This document shows positions 16,281-24,482 of a stretch of DNA of 64,000 nt, piece after piece. The translations under genes were made by a program, and so were the position numbers. The notes below the pieces were generated by a model. That model was not told the origin of the DNA and ran no database searches. It saw only the letters and a list, made by a program, of their open reading frames with translations. This DNA is from CATOSK01 sp963665735 (lineage in GTDB: Bacteria; Chloroflexota; Dehalococcoidia; Lucifugimonadales; UBA3495): positions 3,596,001 through 3,660,000 of the forward strand of contig OY762444.1 of NCBI GenBank assembly GCA_963665735.1, read 5' to 3'. The first letter of the stretch is position 1. Each line of letters begins with the position of its first letter.

Positions 16281-18167
16281 ATGTCAAGGTTTTGGCGCAC
16301 CAGTCCCAAGAGACTATTACTCATCCCTGCGATGTTGACGCTGCTGGTCGTGATGGCCTGCGGTTCGGCTGATGAGCCGGCGGCTCCCGCGGCGGCCCCG
16401 GCGGCAGCACCAGCAGAACCGGCGGCGCCGGCAGCGGCCCCGACTACGGCTCCGGCAGCAGCGCCGGCGCCTACGGCGGTTCCGGCGGCCAAGACGGAAC
16501 CTTCGGGCGACGCGATGGCCCAGCCCAAGGTGATGGCGAAGTCCTTCGCCGATTACTGGAATCCGCCGACGGATTACTACGGCGACCCGGTTTACGGCGG
16601 CACGCTGCGCATCAACTACGAGGACCCGTTGGAACACGCCAATGTGTGGGGCGCGGCCAGCGGCGTGACGGACCGATACCGGAACCCGACGACCAGCAAC
16701 CTGATTATGGAGGACCCGTACAATCCCAGCGGGCCTTTCATTCCCGACCTGGCGGGCAGCTGGTCGGTTCACGATGACAACCAGGGCGTTACCTTCCACC
16801 TGCGGGAAGGCGTGCAGTGGCACAACGGCGAAATCCTGACCTGCGAGGACGCCCGGTACAGCTTCGACACTATGGCTACCGGCGAGGGGCTGACGGCCAG
16901 CTATATGCAGGGTTCGTTGACCCACATGGCCTCGGTGCAGTGCACGGGCGACCTGGACCTGGAATTCCGGTGGAACGCTCCCACGGGTACGCCGCTGCTG
17001 GCGTTGGGCAACCGGCGGGCGTCGGTGTTCAACAAGGCCTGGTTTGAGGCCGGCGGCGAGGATGCCATGTTCCAGGACGTTTCGGTAGGCACCGGCCCCT
17101 TCATGTGGGGCGAGGGGCAGACCGTGGGCGTTGACGAACAGCGTTTCGTGAAGAACGAAAACTACTTCATCGAGGAACTGCCCTACGTTGATGAACTGGT
17201 CATCTTCGGCATCCTGGACGAATCGGCGCAGCAGGCTTCGATGCTGGCCCACCAGACGGACTGGCACTGGGTACGCAACTGGGGCCAGTACGACTCCTAC
17301 GTTGACCACGACCAGATTCAGACGGTCATCCGGCCCACGCGGGGCAACTTCGAGCTTTGGATTAACCCCCGCATCGCGCCCTTTGACAACGTGAAAATCC
17401 GGCAAGCCATCGTCATGGGCATAGACCGGAAGGCGGCCATTGCCATCTTGCAGGACGGGCGGGCCGCGGCCGGGTTCATCATGCCTCCGGGCGGGGCGTG
17501 GGAACTGCCGCAAGCGGAAGGATGCGCCGTCCCCGGCTGGTGCATATCCGACGACCCGGCGGCCACCAGGGAGGAAGCCATTGCTATCCTGAAAGCGGAA
17601 AACTTTGACTTCACCAAGACGTACCTGTTCACGGTGGAAAGCGACGCGCAGGTGGTGAACCGGGCGACCTTCCTGCAAGAGCAGCTGCGGCTGATGGGCG
17701 TAGAGACGGAGTTTGACGTGGTGGAGACCATCGCCTACCGGACGCTGGAGACCACGGGCGAATGGGGAGCGTTCCTCCCCGGCAACGACACCATGGCCGC
17801 CGACGACCCCAACGCGGGGATGGGCCGACTGCTGCGGTGCGAGTCCACCGGGAACCTGTGGACGCCCAACTACGCCTGCGATTCCACCTATGACGACCTG
17901 CTGGACCAGGCTCAGAACGAGACTGACCGGGAGGCGCGGCGGGCGCTGTCCAACGAGATTGAGCTGATGGCGATGAAGGACTACCGGAAGTTCCCGGTTT
18001 ACTGGGAGCAGGAAGCGGTATCCTTCTGGCCGGAGGTACGGGGCTACGTCCACTTCCCGGCGCCTTTCGGTTCCTTCCGGAAGCACCAGCATATGTGGAT
18101 TGACAACAACCACAAGGACGACGACACCTACAAGGGGCAGACCCAAGGCGTACCCGGCGGTTTCTAG
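16281..18167 (+). CDS. ABC transporter substrate-binding lipoprotein, peptide/nickel family 5
   Basis: 628 residues. The N-terminus is a lipoprotein signal: positively charged start, hydrophobic core, lipobox VMAC with C27 as the lipidated cysteine. An Ala/Pro-rich linker of about 50 residues follows, then a family-5 solute-binding domain from about residue 100 (GGTLRINYEDPLEH, PDLAGSWSVHDDNQGVTFHLREGVQWHNGE, and IRQAIVMGIDRKAAI near residue 375). It captures peptides or other oligomeric solutes outside the membrane and delivers them to the permeases encoded downstream. The long linker is typical of Chloroflexota and Gram-positive anchors. The ligand is unknown. Confidence 0.92.
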   Translation: MSRFWRTSPKRLLLIPAMLTLLVVMACGSADEPAAPAAAPAAAPAEPAAPAAAPTTAPAAAPAPTAVPAAKTEPSGDAMAQPKVMAKSFADYWNPPTDYYGDPVYGGTLRINYEDPLEHANVWGAASGVTDRYRNPTTSNLIMEDPYNPSGPFIPDLAGSWSVHDDNQGVTFHLREGVQWHNGEILTCEDARYSFDTMATGEGLTASYMQGSLTHMASVQCTGDLDLEFRWNAPTGTPLLALGNRRASVFNKAWFEAGGEDAMFQDVSVGTGPFMWGEGQTVGVDEQRFVKNENYFIEELPYVDELVIFGILDESAQQASMLAHQTDWHWVRNWGQYDSYVDHDQIQTVIRPTRGNFELWINPRIAPFDNVKIRQAIVMGIDRKAAIAILQDGRAAAGFIMPPGGAWELPQAEGCAVPGWCISDDPAATREEAIAILKAENFDFTKTYLFTVESDAQVVNRATFLQEQLRLMGVETEFDVVETIAYRTLETTGEWGAFLPGNDTMAADDPNAGMGRLLRCESTGNLWTPNYACDSTYDDLLDQAQNETDREARRALSNEIELMAMKDYRKFPVYWEQEAVSFWPEVRGYVHFPAPFGSFRKHQHMWIDNNHKDDDTYKGQTQGVPGGF

Positions 18168-18403
18168 TCCAACCGTCCATTCGGGAGTCAGCGGTCGGGG
18201 CGGGTCTTGAAACCCGTCCCGGCTACGGAATCCACGACGATTTACCCGGATGTTTCGATTTCAAGGTCCCCGATGTTGACTTGGATGCCGGTTTTCTGGA
18301 AACTGGCATCCAATAATTTGTGGTACGCCCGGTCTTTGTTAGAATTGACGGATAACCGGGGAGAACCCCAGCCTGCCGGCCTGGGCCGGCAAAGGAGCGG
18401 TTG

Positions 18404-19366
18404 ATGAGGACTTATCTCTTGAAGAGGCTGCTGCTCTTCATCCCCACCGCTTTCGGCGTCTCGGTGGTGATTTTCGCCATGCTGCACACCATCCCCGGCG
18501 ACTACGCTACGGCGCTGCTGCTGGGCGGGGAAGAGGTGTACGAAACCGCGACGCAGGAGCAGATTGACGAAGTACGGGAAAAGCTGGGTCTGAGCGGCTC
18601 GCTGCCGGAGCAGTATATGCGGTGGCTGGGCGACTTTTTCCGGGGGGATTTCGGGACTTCGTGGCACACCCGGCAATCGGTGGCGGAACGGATGGGTAGC
18701 CGAATCATCACCAGCTTTGAGCTGGGAGTTCTGGCGGTGACTATCGCCTGTATGCTGGGGGCGGTGGGCGGCGTGATTGCGGCGGTGCGCCAGGACAAGA
18801 TGATTGACTACATTCTGCGGGGTTCCAGCATGACGCTGCAAGCGATGCCGAGCTTCTGGCTGGCGTTGATTGTGATTGTGGTGCTGGTGCTGGTGTTCGA
18901 GTGGATACCGTCCATATCGTACAAGCACATCTGGGAAGACCCGTTGCGGAATCTGGAGGTGATGCTGCTGCCGGCGTTCATCGTGGGGCTGCGGAGTTCG
19001 GCGGAGATTCTGCGGATGACCCGTTCATCGGTGCTGGAGGTGCTGCGGGAGGACTTTGTGCGGACGGCGGATTCCAAGGGGCTGCACCGGCGGCGGGTGT
19101 TGTTCGTCCACGTATTGAGGAACGCCTTGCTCCCGGTGGTGACTCTGGCCGGGTTCGAGGTAGTGTTCCTGATGAGCGGCCAGATTATCGTGGAAACTAT
19201 TTTCAACCTGCCGGGCATCGGCAAGCTGTTCGTGCAGGCGGTGGCGTCCCGGGACTACCCGGTGCTGCAAGCGATTGTCATGTTCATCGCCATGGTGGTG
19301 CTGCTGGCGAACCTGACGGTGGACATAATGTACGCCTGGTTGGACCCGAGAATCCGGTATTCCTAG
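18404..19366 (+). CDS. ABC transporter permease, DppB type
   Basis: 320 residues with six membrane helices and the DppB/OppB pattern: RTYLLKRLLLFIPTAFGVSVVIFAML at the start, LPEQYMRWLGDFFRGDFGTS, and the EAA loop DFVRTADSKGLHRRRVLFVHVLRNALLPV that contacts the ATPase. I start at ATG 18404 because AGGAG at 18393-18397 is optimally spaced for it; a TTG three bases earlier is also in frame. It forms one channel half for the binding protein encoded upstream. No ATPase genes are in the window. Confidence 0.92.
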   Translation: MRTYLLKRLLLFIPTAFGVSVVIFAMLHTIPGDYATALLLGGEEVYETATQEQIDEVREKLGLSGSLPEQYMRWLGDFFRGDFGTSWHTRQSVAERMGSRIITSFELGVLAVTIACMLGAVGGVIAAVRQDKMIDYILRGSSMTLQAMPSFWLALIVIVVLVLVFEWIPSISYKHIWEDPLRNLEVMLLPAFIVGLRSSAEILRMTRSSVLEVLREDFVRTADSKGLHRRRVLFVHVLRNALLPVVTLAGFEVVFLMSGQIIVETIFNLPGIGKLFVQAVASRDYPVLQAIVMFIAMVVLLANLTVDIMYAWLDPRIRYS

Positions 19367-19394
19367 CAGGCAAACAACTTTGGCCCGATGGGTA

Positions 19395-19480
19395 AACCGG
19401 GAGTTGGTTCGTGGTGAGCTTGTCGAAACATGAACGGATGGCCCTTCGACAAGCTCAGGGCGAACGGGACGGATGACCAT
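19395..19480. repeat. Dispersed GAGCTTGTCGAA palindromic repeat
   Basis: GTGAGCTTGTCGAA and CCTTCGACAAGCTCAGGGCGAACGG form an imperfect palindrome between the two permease genes. Relatives occur at about 29611, 29815 and 59395-59495. It separates dppB from dppC by about 190 bp and could modulate relative expression. Confidence 0.75.
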
Positions 19481-19558
19481 CACTTCCAAAGTTGTTCGAG
19501 TAACAGGCATTGGCGAAACTCGACGGGCGCGGCGGTATGCCGGCCAAGAGGCGAATGA

Positions 19559-20479
19559 ATGACAACGCCACGTGAAACTACCAGCGCAGAGGAGATTCGG
19601 GAGGGGCTGCTGACGGCGGAACCTTCCCGACGGCCGGGGATGGTCCGTTACTGGATTTACTACCTGCGGCACAAGCCGTTGGGAACCATCGGGTTTTCCA
19701 TCGTGGTGCTGATGATTGTGACGGCGATATTTGCGCCGCTCATCGCGCCGTACACCTACCAGGAACAGAACTATGAGGCGGTGCGTCAGTCGCCGAACAT
19801 GAGCTTCCTGTTCGGCACCGACCAGTTCGGGAGGGACATCTTCTCGCGGGTGGTTTACGGGGCGCAGATTTCCATGATGGTGGGGTTCCTGGCGGTCATA
19901 TCCGGCACCGGAGCCGGGGCCATCGTGGGGCTGGTGTCCGGGTACTTCATGGGGAAGTTAGACCACGTAGTCCAGCGAATCGTGGATATGTGGATGTCGT
20001 TCCCGGACCTGATACTGGCATTGACCATTGTGGCGGTTTTCGGGAACACCATTCCCAACGTGATTCTGGCGATTGCGGCCACCATCATGCCGCGGGGGGT
20101 GCGGGTAATCCGTTCCTCGACGATTTCGATACGGGAGATGGACTACACGCTGGCGGCGCGTTCCATCGGGGCGTCGGACTTGCGGATAATGCTGCGGCAC
20201 GTGCTGCCCAACACGGTGGCGCCGTTCCTGATTATCATGTCGTCCATGTTCGGCACGGCGATATTGACGGAGGCGGGCTTGAGCTTCCTGGGCTTGGGGA
20301 TTTCGGAGCCGACGCCGTCCTGGGGGCGGATGCTGACCGGACAGGCGGCGCAGTACCTGGCGACTTCGCCTTGGATTCTGATATTCCCGGGCATGGCGAT
20401 AACCATTACCGTGATGGGGTTCGCTTTCGCCGGGGATGCTCTGCGGGACATTTTCGACCCGAAGCAGCGGGGGCGGTAG
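19559..20479 (+). CDS. ABC transporter permease, DppC type
   Basis: 306 residues of the DppC/OppC family: cytoplasmic N-terminus of about 45 residues, a first helix near GFSIVVLMIVTAIFAPLIAPY, the family block FLFGTDQFGRDIFSRVVYGAQIS, and the EAA loop YTLAARSIGASDLRIMLRHVLPN. Together with the preceding permease it forms the membrane channel for a peptide-type substrate. The gene order binding protein-permease-permease is standard, but the two ATPase genes that normally follow are absent; a repeat array and a HEPN gene take their place. Confidence 0.92.
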   Translation: MTTPRETTSAEEIREGLLTAEPSRRPGMVRYWIYYLRHKPLGTIGFSIVVLMIVTAIFAPLIAPYTYQEQNYEAVRQSPNMSFLFGTDQFGRDIFSRVVYGAQISMMVGFLAVISGTGAGAIVGLVSGYFMGKLDHVVQRIVDMWMSFPDLILALTIVAVFGNTIPNVILAIAATIMPRGVRVIRSSTISIREMDYTLAARSIGASDLRIMLRHVLPNTVAPFLIIMSSMFGTAILTEAGLSFLGLGISEPTPSWGRMLTGQAAQYLATSPWILIFPGMAITITVMGFAFAGDALRDIFDPKQRGR

Positions 20480-20484
20480 AGGAT

Positions 20485-20815
20485 AATACCCCCACCCCAA
20501 CCCTCCCCCTAAACAGGGGGAGGGGGGGCTGACCCCCACCCCAACCCTCCCCCTACCAGGGGGAGGGGGCTTTACCCTCAACAGGGCGTTGTCCATGTAG
20601 GGGTTTGGATTCCCGCTTTCGCGGGAATGACGGTGGTGGTAAGGGTTTCGGCGGGTTGGTCAAGAAGGGATTGGTTGGGGGAACGACCCCCTCCCCAACC
20701 CTCCCCCTACCAGGGGGAGGGGGTTTTACCCTCAACAGGGCGTTGTCCGGATGGGGGTTTGGATTCCCGCTTTCGCGGGAATGATGGTGGGGGTAAGCGG
20801 GAACTACGATGGGTG
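20485..20815. repeat. Composite repeat array upstream of the HEPN gene
   Basis: Three CCCTCCCCCT/AGGGGGAGGG palindromes. The last two are each followed by TTTACCCTCAACAGGGCGTTGTCC and by a GATTCCCGCTTTCGCGGGAATGA palindrome. Another copy of this composite lies at 21255-21360, on the other side of the HEPN gene. Confidence 0.8.
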
Positions 20816-20849
20816 TTAGGCGGTTTGTCATGCCCCTTCCGAGGTGTTT

Positions 20850-21239
20850 ATGGTAGTTACTGACCGGGTGGCGGCGATTTTTGCCGACGCGCGTTCTATG
20901 CACAGCGACGCTCTGGAAAGATTGGAGCAGGGAGACATCCGGGACGCCTCGGAAAAAGCCTGGTGTGCCACCAAGCGGGCCAGCGACGCCTTGATTCTGG
21001 CGCGCACCGGCGAAGAACCGGAGAGAACGCCGGCCACGTCCAGGGAGTTGAACCGATTGGCGGAAGACGACCCGCGGGTCAAGACGCTGATTGGGCGTTA
21101 CTACTCCCGGCAGTCGTCCCTGCATGGGGATTGTTTTTACCTGGGGTTGTGCGAGCCGTTGGCGACGACGGCGCGGCGGATTAGAGAGACCGGGGATTAC
21201 GTCGCGGACGCTGAGGCTCTGGCCGACGGCCGGGGTTAG
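20850..21239 (+). CDS. HEPN-like protein with Rx4H motif
   Basis: 129 residues, all helical. It shares an ordered block with the proteins at 35383 and 35766: IFADAR, ERLEQGDIRDASEKAWCATKRA, DALILARTGEEP, and GRYYSRQSSLHGDCFY. The R-QSSL-H spacing fits the HEPN ribonuclease signature Rx4-6H. I start at ATG 20850, five bases after GAGG; a GTG at 20844 overlaps that ribosome-binding site. No nucleotidyltransferase or other antitoxin partner is adjacent. Near-identical composite repeats flank the gene, which may reflect how it spread. Function as an RNase is inference. Confidence 0.65.
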   Translation: MVVTDRVAAIFADARSMHSDALERLEQGDIRDASEKAWCATKRASDALILARTGEEPERTPATSRELNRLAEDDPRVKTLIGRYYSRQSSLHGDCFYLGLCEPLATTARRIRETGDYVADAEALADGRG

Positions 21240-21249
21240 GTTTTGGGAG

Positions 21250-21375
21250 TTCACCCCCACCCCAACCCTCCCTCTACCAGGGGGAGGGGGCTTTACCCTC
21301 AGCAAGGCGTTGTCCGGGTAGGGGTTTGGATTCCCGCTTTCGCGGGAATGACGGTGGTGGTAGGGGGAGGGGGTT
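21250..21375. repeat. Composite palindromic repeat, downstream copy
   Basis: Same order as the array at 20485: CCAACCCTCCCTCTACC palindrome, TTTACCCTCAGCAAGGCGTTGTCC, and GATTCCCGCTTTCGCGGGAATGACGG. Confidence 0.8.
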
Positions 21376-21449
21376 TTGGAATCCCGTTTCAGGGTCGGGT
21401 TTTTGACTTGGCGGGATAAATTCAATTTAGCAGGAGTTTAGGGTTTACC

Positions 21450-22415
21450 ATGCGCAGCATTGACATTCATGCCCATATCGCGCCCCAGGGTTGTTTTGAC
21501 GCCATGAACGCCGGACGGGACTGGCACGGGTTGACGCCGGAGCAGATTCGCGGCGGCCACGCCGATACTCCCAAGACGATGTGGACGCCGGAACAACGCA
21601 TCGCGGATATGGACTCGCTGGGGGTGGACGTTCACGTCCTTTCCACCGGGGCCTTCTTCTATTTCTACAATCGGGACGCATCTCAGGTCGCCGCTATGGA
21701 CGTGGAATGCAACGATTATGTGTCGCAGTTGACCAAGGACTATCCGGAACGGTTTGCCGGCCTGGCCAACCTGCCGATGCAGGACGTTGGGGCGTCGGTG
21801 GCGGAGTTGGAGCGGGCGGTGACGCAGTTGGGCTTGAAGGGGGCGATGATTGGAGACCAGGTGAACGGCAAGACCTACGATGACCCGGAGTTTTTGCCGC
21901 TGTGGGAGACGGCGGAGCAACTGGGCGCGTTGATGATGATTCACCAGGGGGGCAATACGGTGGTCAGTTCGCGGCTGAACCGCTACCACCTGCCCAACAC
22001 CATCGGGAATCTGGCGGACCGGGCGGTGACGTTTGCATCCTTCGTTTTCGGTGGGGTGATGGACAAGCACCCGGACTTGAGGGTTTGCCTGTGCCACGGC
22101 GGGGGTTATACCTGCTACGGTATCGGGCGGATGGATCGGGGTTGGCAGGTGCGCCCGGAGGCGCGGGCCAACATCCAGCAGCCGCCCAGCCGCTACCTGA
22201 GCAGTTTCTACTATGACTGCCTGACGCACAGCGAAGAGGCGCTGCGGTTCCTGATTGACCAGGTGGGGATAGACAAGGTTATCTTCGGCACGGACTGGCC
22301 GTTTGATATGTGTTTCGACTGGCCGGTTTCGTGGATTTTGAGCCTGGAGAGTTTGACCCAGGAAGAAAAAGAGGCGATTCTGTGGAAGAACCTGGAGGGG
22401 TTGTTGGGGATTTAG
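21450..22415 (+). CDS. ACMSD-like amidohydrolase (amidohydrolase family 2)
   Basis: 321 residues with the TIM-barrel pattern of the aminocarboxymuconate-semialdehyde decarboxylase group, which decarboxylates or hydrates aromatic-derived acids at a metal centre. Metal ligands are visible as the N-terminal HxH in DIHAHI, the histidine in MIHQGG, and the aspartate in FGTDWPFDM. Additional family blocks are ERFAGLANLPMQD and GLKGAMIGDQVNG. It is a single gene after the HEPN gene and repeats. The exact reaction is unknown; aromatic or heterocycle catabolism is consistent with neighbouring oxygenases and CoA enzymes. Confidence 0.87.
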   Translation: MRSIDIHAHIAPQGCFDAMNAGRDWHGLTPEQIRGGHADTPKTMWTPEQRIADMDSLGVDVHVLSTGAFFYFYNRDASQVAAMDVECNDYVSQLTKDYPERFAGLANLPMQDVGASVAELERAVTQLGLKGAMIGDQVNGKTYDDPEFLPLWETAEQLGALMMIHQGGNTVVSSRLNRYHLPNTIGNLADRAVTFASFVFGGVMDKHPDLRVCLCHGGGYTCYGIGRMDRGWQVRPEARANIQQPPSRYLSSFYYDCLTHSEEALRFLIDQVGIDKVIFGTDWPFDMCFDWPVSWILSLESLTQEEKEAILWKNLEGLLGI

Positions 22416-22435
22416 GGTCGGGTTTTAGTCACGGT

Positions 22436-22605
22436 TCGACCCCCTCCCCAACCCTCCCCCTGGTAGGGGGAGGGAGTTTTTTGTTGGGGATGGATTGTCA
22501 CCTTCGGATGGATGGGCATGGATTTCTGGATTCCGGCTTTCGCCGGAATGACGGTGGTTGCGGCAGGGGTAAGGGCAGGTTGGAAACCTGGCCTACGGGT
22601 TAGGC
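22436..22605. repeat. Dispersed palindromic repeats between convergent genes
   Basis: CCCTCCCCAACCCTCCCCCT/AGGGGGAGGG and CTGGATTCCGGCTTTCGCCGGAATGACGG palindromes fill the gap between convergent genes, where they could act as bidirectional terminators. Confidence 0.75.
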
Positions 22606-23556
22606 GGGGGTTTTGGTTTGACGGCGGCGGGATGGTTGGCGCTTGGGTTGGGCGGCTTTTTCGCGGGCTTGCTGCCACATCCGGCAGAAGGCGCAGATTT
22701 CTCCGGTGGTGGACTGGCCGCAGAGGCGGCAGTCGCGCAGGTCAAAGTCTTCCTGGGACTCTTCCATCAGCGGGCGGATGCGGTCAAGGAAGGTGGACAT
22801 GAACCCGTGCTTGGAGCCGGGGGACTGGGCCTCAATCTGGTCCAGGGAGTTCTTGTAGAGGATGGAACGGGCGCCGACGGAGTTGGGACATTCTTCTTCC
22901 ACGTAGTCAATGCCGCGGAGGATGGCGTTGGCGGCGACTTCGCGCTCGGTGACGGTGTAGAGGGGCTTGACTCGCTTGATTAGCTTGTCGCCGTTGGCGG
23001 GCAACGCCGGGGACTGGCGGGCCAGGCTGCCGACTTCCCAATGCAGGACGTTGCCCAGCAGGGTGGCGGCCTCGTCGTCCAGGTTGTGGCCCATCGCCAC
23101 CACGGTGAAATCGCGGTCGTAGGCTTCCTTGTTGAGGATGTAGCGCTTGCTGAGGCCGCAGCCGGAGCAGGGGACGCGGCGCAGGGCGTTGGAAAGTTCG
23201 GGGACGGCCATGCCGTAGGATTGGGCCAAGTCAACGGTGATTAGCGGGGCGTCGCGCTGTTGGGCGAAGGCCAGCGTCCGTTGGTAAGAGTTGTCGGAGT
23301 AGTCGCCGATGCCCAGGTGGATGTGCAGGCCGGTGGGCTGGTAGTCGTGGCGGAGCAGGTAGTCCCACAGGGTAAGGCTGTCCTTGCCGCCGGAGACGCC
23401 CACCAGGATGCGGTCGTCGGGGACGAACATTTTATGGCGGCGGATGGCCCGCTCCACTTGGCGGTCGAAAAATTCCAGGTAGTGGGGTTTGCAGAAGGCG
23501 GCATGGTGCCGCCGCAGTTCGATGGACGCCTGGGCCTTGCACTTGCGGCACCTCAC
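22600..23556 (-). CDS. ttuA: TtuA-like tRNA 2-thiolation enzyme
   Basis: 318 residues of the TtuA/Ncs6 family, which thiolate tRNA using ATP, an iron-sulfur cluster and a ubiquitin-like sulfur donor. The order is an N-terminal zinc finger (MRCRKCKAQ and FCKPHY), the PP-loop VGVSGGKDS, VPCSGCGLSKR with two cluster/catalytic cysteines, a third cysteine in EECPNSVGARS, and a C-terminal zinc finger CRLCGQSTTGEICAFC. It lies 11 bp after the sulfur-carrier gene, the expected donor partner. The distal position in an operon led by a restriction-modification pair is unusual. The tRNA position modified (s2T54 in thermophiles) is not provable here. Confidence 0.88.
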   Translation of the reverse strand: MRCRKCKAQASIELRRHHAAFCKPHYLEFFDRQVERAIRRHKMFVPDDRILVGVSGGKDSLTLWDYLLRHDYQPTGLHIHLGIGDYSDNSYQRTLAFAQQRDAPLITVDLAQSYGMAVPELSNALRRVPCSGCGLSKRYILNKEAYDRDFTVVAMGHNLDDEAATLLGNVLHWEVGSLARQSPALPANGDKLIKRVKPLYTVTEREVAANAILRGIDYVEEECPNSVGARSILYKNSLDQIEAQSPGSKHGFMSTFLDRIRPLMEESQEDFDLRDCRLCGQSTTGEICAFCRMWQQAREKAAQPKRQPSRRRQTKTPA

Positions 23557-23567
23557 GCTGGTCTCCC

Positions 23568-23768
23568 TTACGTTCCGCCGCTGATGGCGGTAACGATTTC
23601 CACGGTTTCGTGGTCTTTAATCCAAAGGTCGCGGGTCAGGAGGTCGTCGTCGCGGATGACCAAGACTTGCTCCGGGTTGAGGTCGAGTTCCTTAATCAAG
23701 GTGTCAACCCGGCGGCTGCCTTGGAGTTCCAACTCGCGGCGTTTGGGGTTACGAATGATGACTTTCAT
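23568..23768 (-). CDS. MoaD/ThiS-family sulfur carrier (TtuB-like) ending GGT
   Basis: 66 residues of the ubiquitin-like beta-grasp family that carry sulfur as a C-terminal thiocarboxylate. The core VDTLIKELDLNPEQVLVIRDDDLLT and the end IVTAISGGT fit. Functional carriers normally end exactly in GG, which an E1 enzyme adenylates. Here a threonine follows, as in carriers such as QbsE that need trimming by a protease. It sits three bases after the restriction endonuclease gene and just before ttuA, so it is the likely TtuA donor. A MoeB-like E1 is encoded at 54293-55129. Confidence 0.82.
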   Translation of the reverse strand: MKVIIRNPKRRELELQGSRRVDTLIKELDLNPEQVLVIRDDDLLTRDLWIKDHETVEIVTAISGGT

Positions 23769-23771
23769 GGG

Positions 23772-24482
23772 TTAGTCCTGCCAAGAATACTCGATGGAGG
23801 GGTCGCCGGGAATGGTTTGCACCCGCCATTGCGCCTTGGTTTTGAGTCTTGCCAAAGAAATGCGCGCTCGGAAACTCTCTCCCCGGGAAGGGGCATTGGG
23901 GCCGACGTTCCAAATGGAGTCTTGTGGGGTAGGATTATAGCGGGATTGCAGAAAACCGCTAGGGAGAGCGATGGCGCTGGTGTCTTGAAGGCGGTTGATT
24001 CCTTGATTGACCGAATATCGGTATTTGACGAATACGGTGGTGGTCAACAAGTCCCCATCTTCGTGGGAAATGGTTAGTGGCAGCCCGCCCGGTTCATCAA
24101 TGTCAACCCCGGCTCTGACCTGCTTAATTCTCATGGACGTTTGCCCTGGCTGAATCCGGGCTACGGCGCCGCCTTTTTCGGCTTTGGAGTCCACAAACAA
24201 AGCCTGTCTTACCGCAAACTCCGGCAGGAATAAGTACCGGGAACGCTTGTAATCCATTTTGCCGAACAGACGCACGGGAATGACGGACGTACCCAGCCGG
24301 TCCAGGGCCTCCCTGGTCAAGTCTTCGCCAATATCGGCTACCAAGTCGGTCTCCGTGGCGAAGATAGCTGAAATTTCCTGACGCATATCCATGAGGGACT
24401 GGACAACCAGCCGGAGGGTGGCTTTTTCTATTCGTTCCACTAGGTCGGGGTTAGCGCGGAGGGATTGCAAATCCAGCGTCAT
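23772..24482 (-). CDS. SfiI-like type II restriction endonuclease
   Basis: 236 residues resembling restriction endonuclease SfiI, a tetrameric enzyme recognising GGCCN5GGCC. From memory of SfiI, matching stretches are the N-terminal VERIEKATLRLVVQSL, FGKMDYKRSRYLFLP, FVDSKAE, SGFLQSRYNPTPQ and SRGESFRARISLARLK. The catalytic PD-(D/E)xK residues would be D77, D98 and K100, offset by two from my recollection of SfiI D79, D100 and K102. Start at ATG 24482 overlaps the methyltransferase stop (ATGA); an earlier frame start at 24539 lies inside that gene. Specificity is inferred by homology only. Confidence 0.82.
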   Translation of the reverse strand: MTLDLQSLRANPDLVERIEKATLRLVVQSLMDMRQEISAIFATETDLVADIGEDLTREALDRLGTSVIPVRLFGKMDYKRSRYLFLPEFAVRQALFVDSKAEKGGAVARIQPGQTSMRIKQVRAGVDIDEPGGLPLTISHEDGDLLTTTVFVKYRYSVNQGINRLQDTSAIALPSGFLQSRYNPTPQDSIWNVGPNAPSRGESFRARISLARLKTKAQWRVQTIPGDPSIEYSWQD

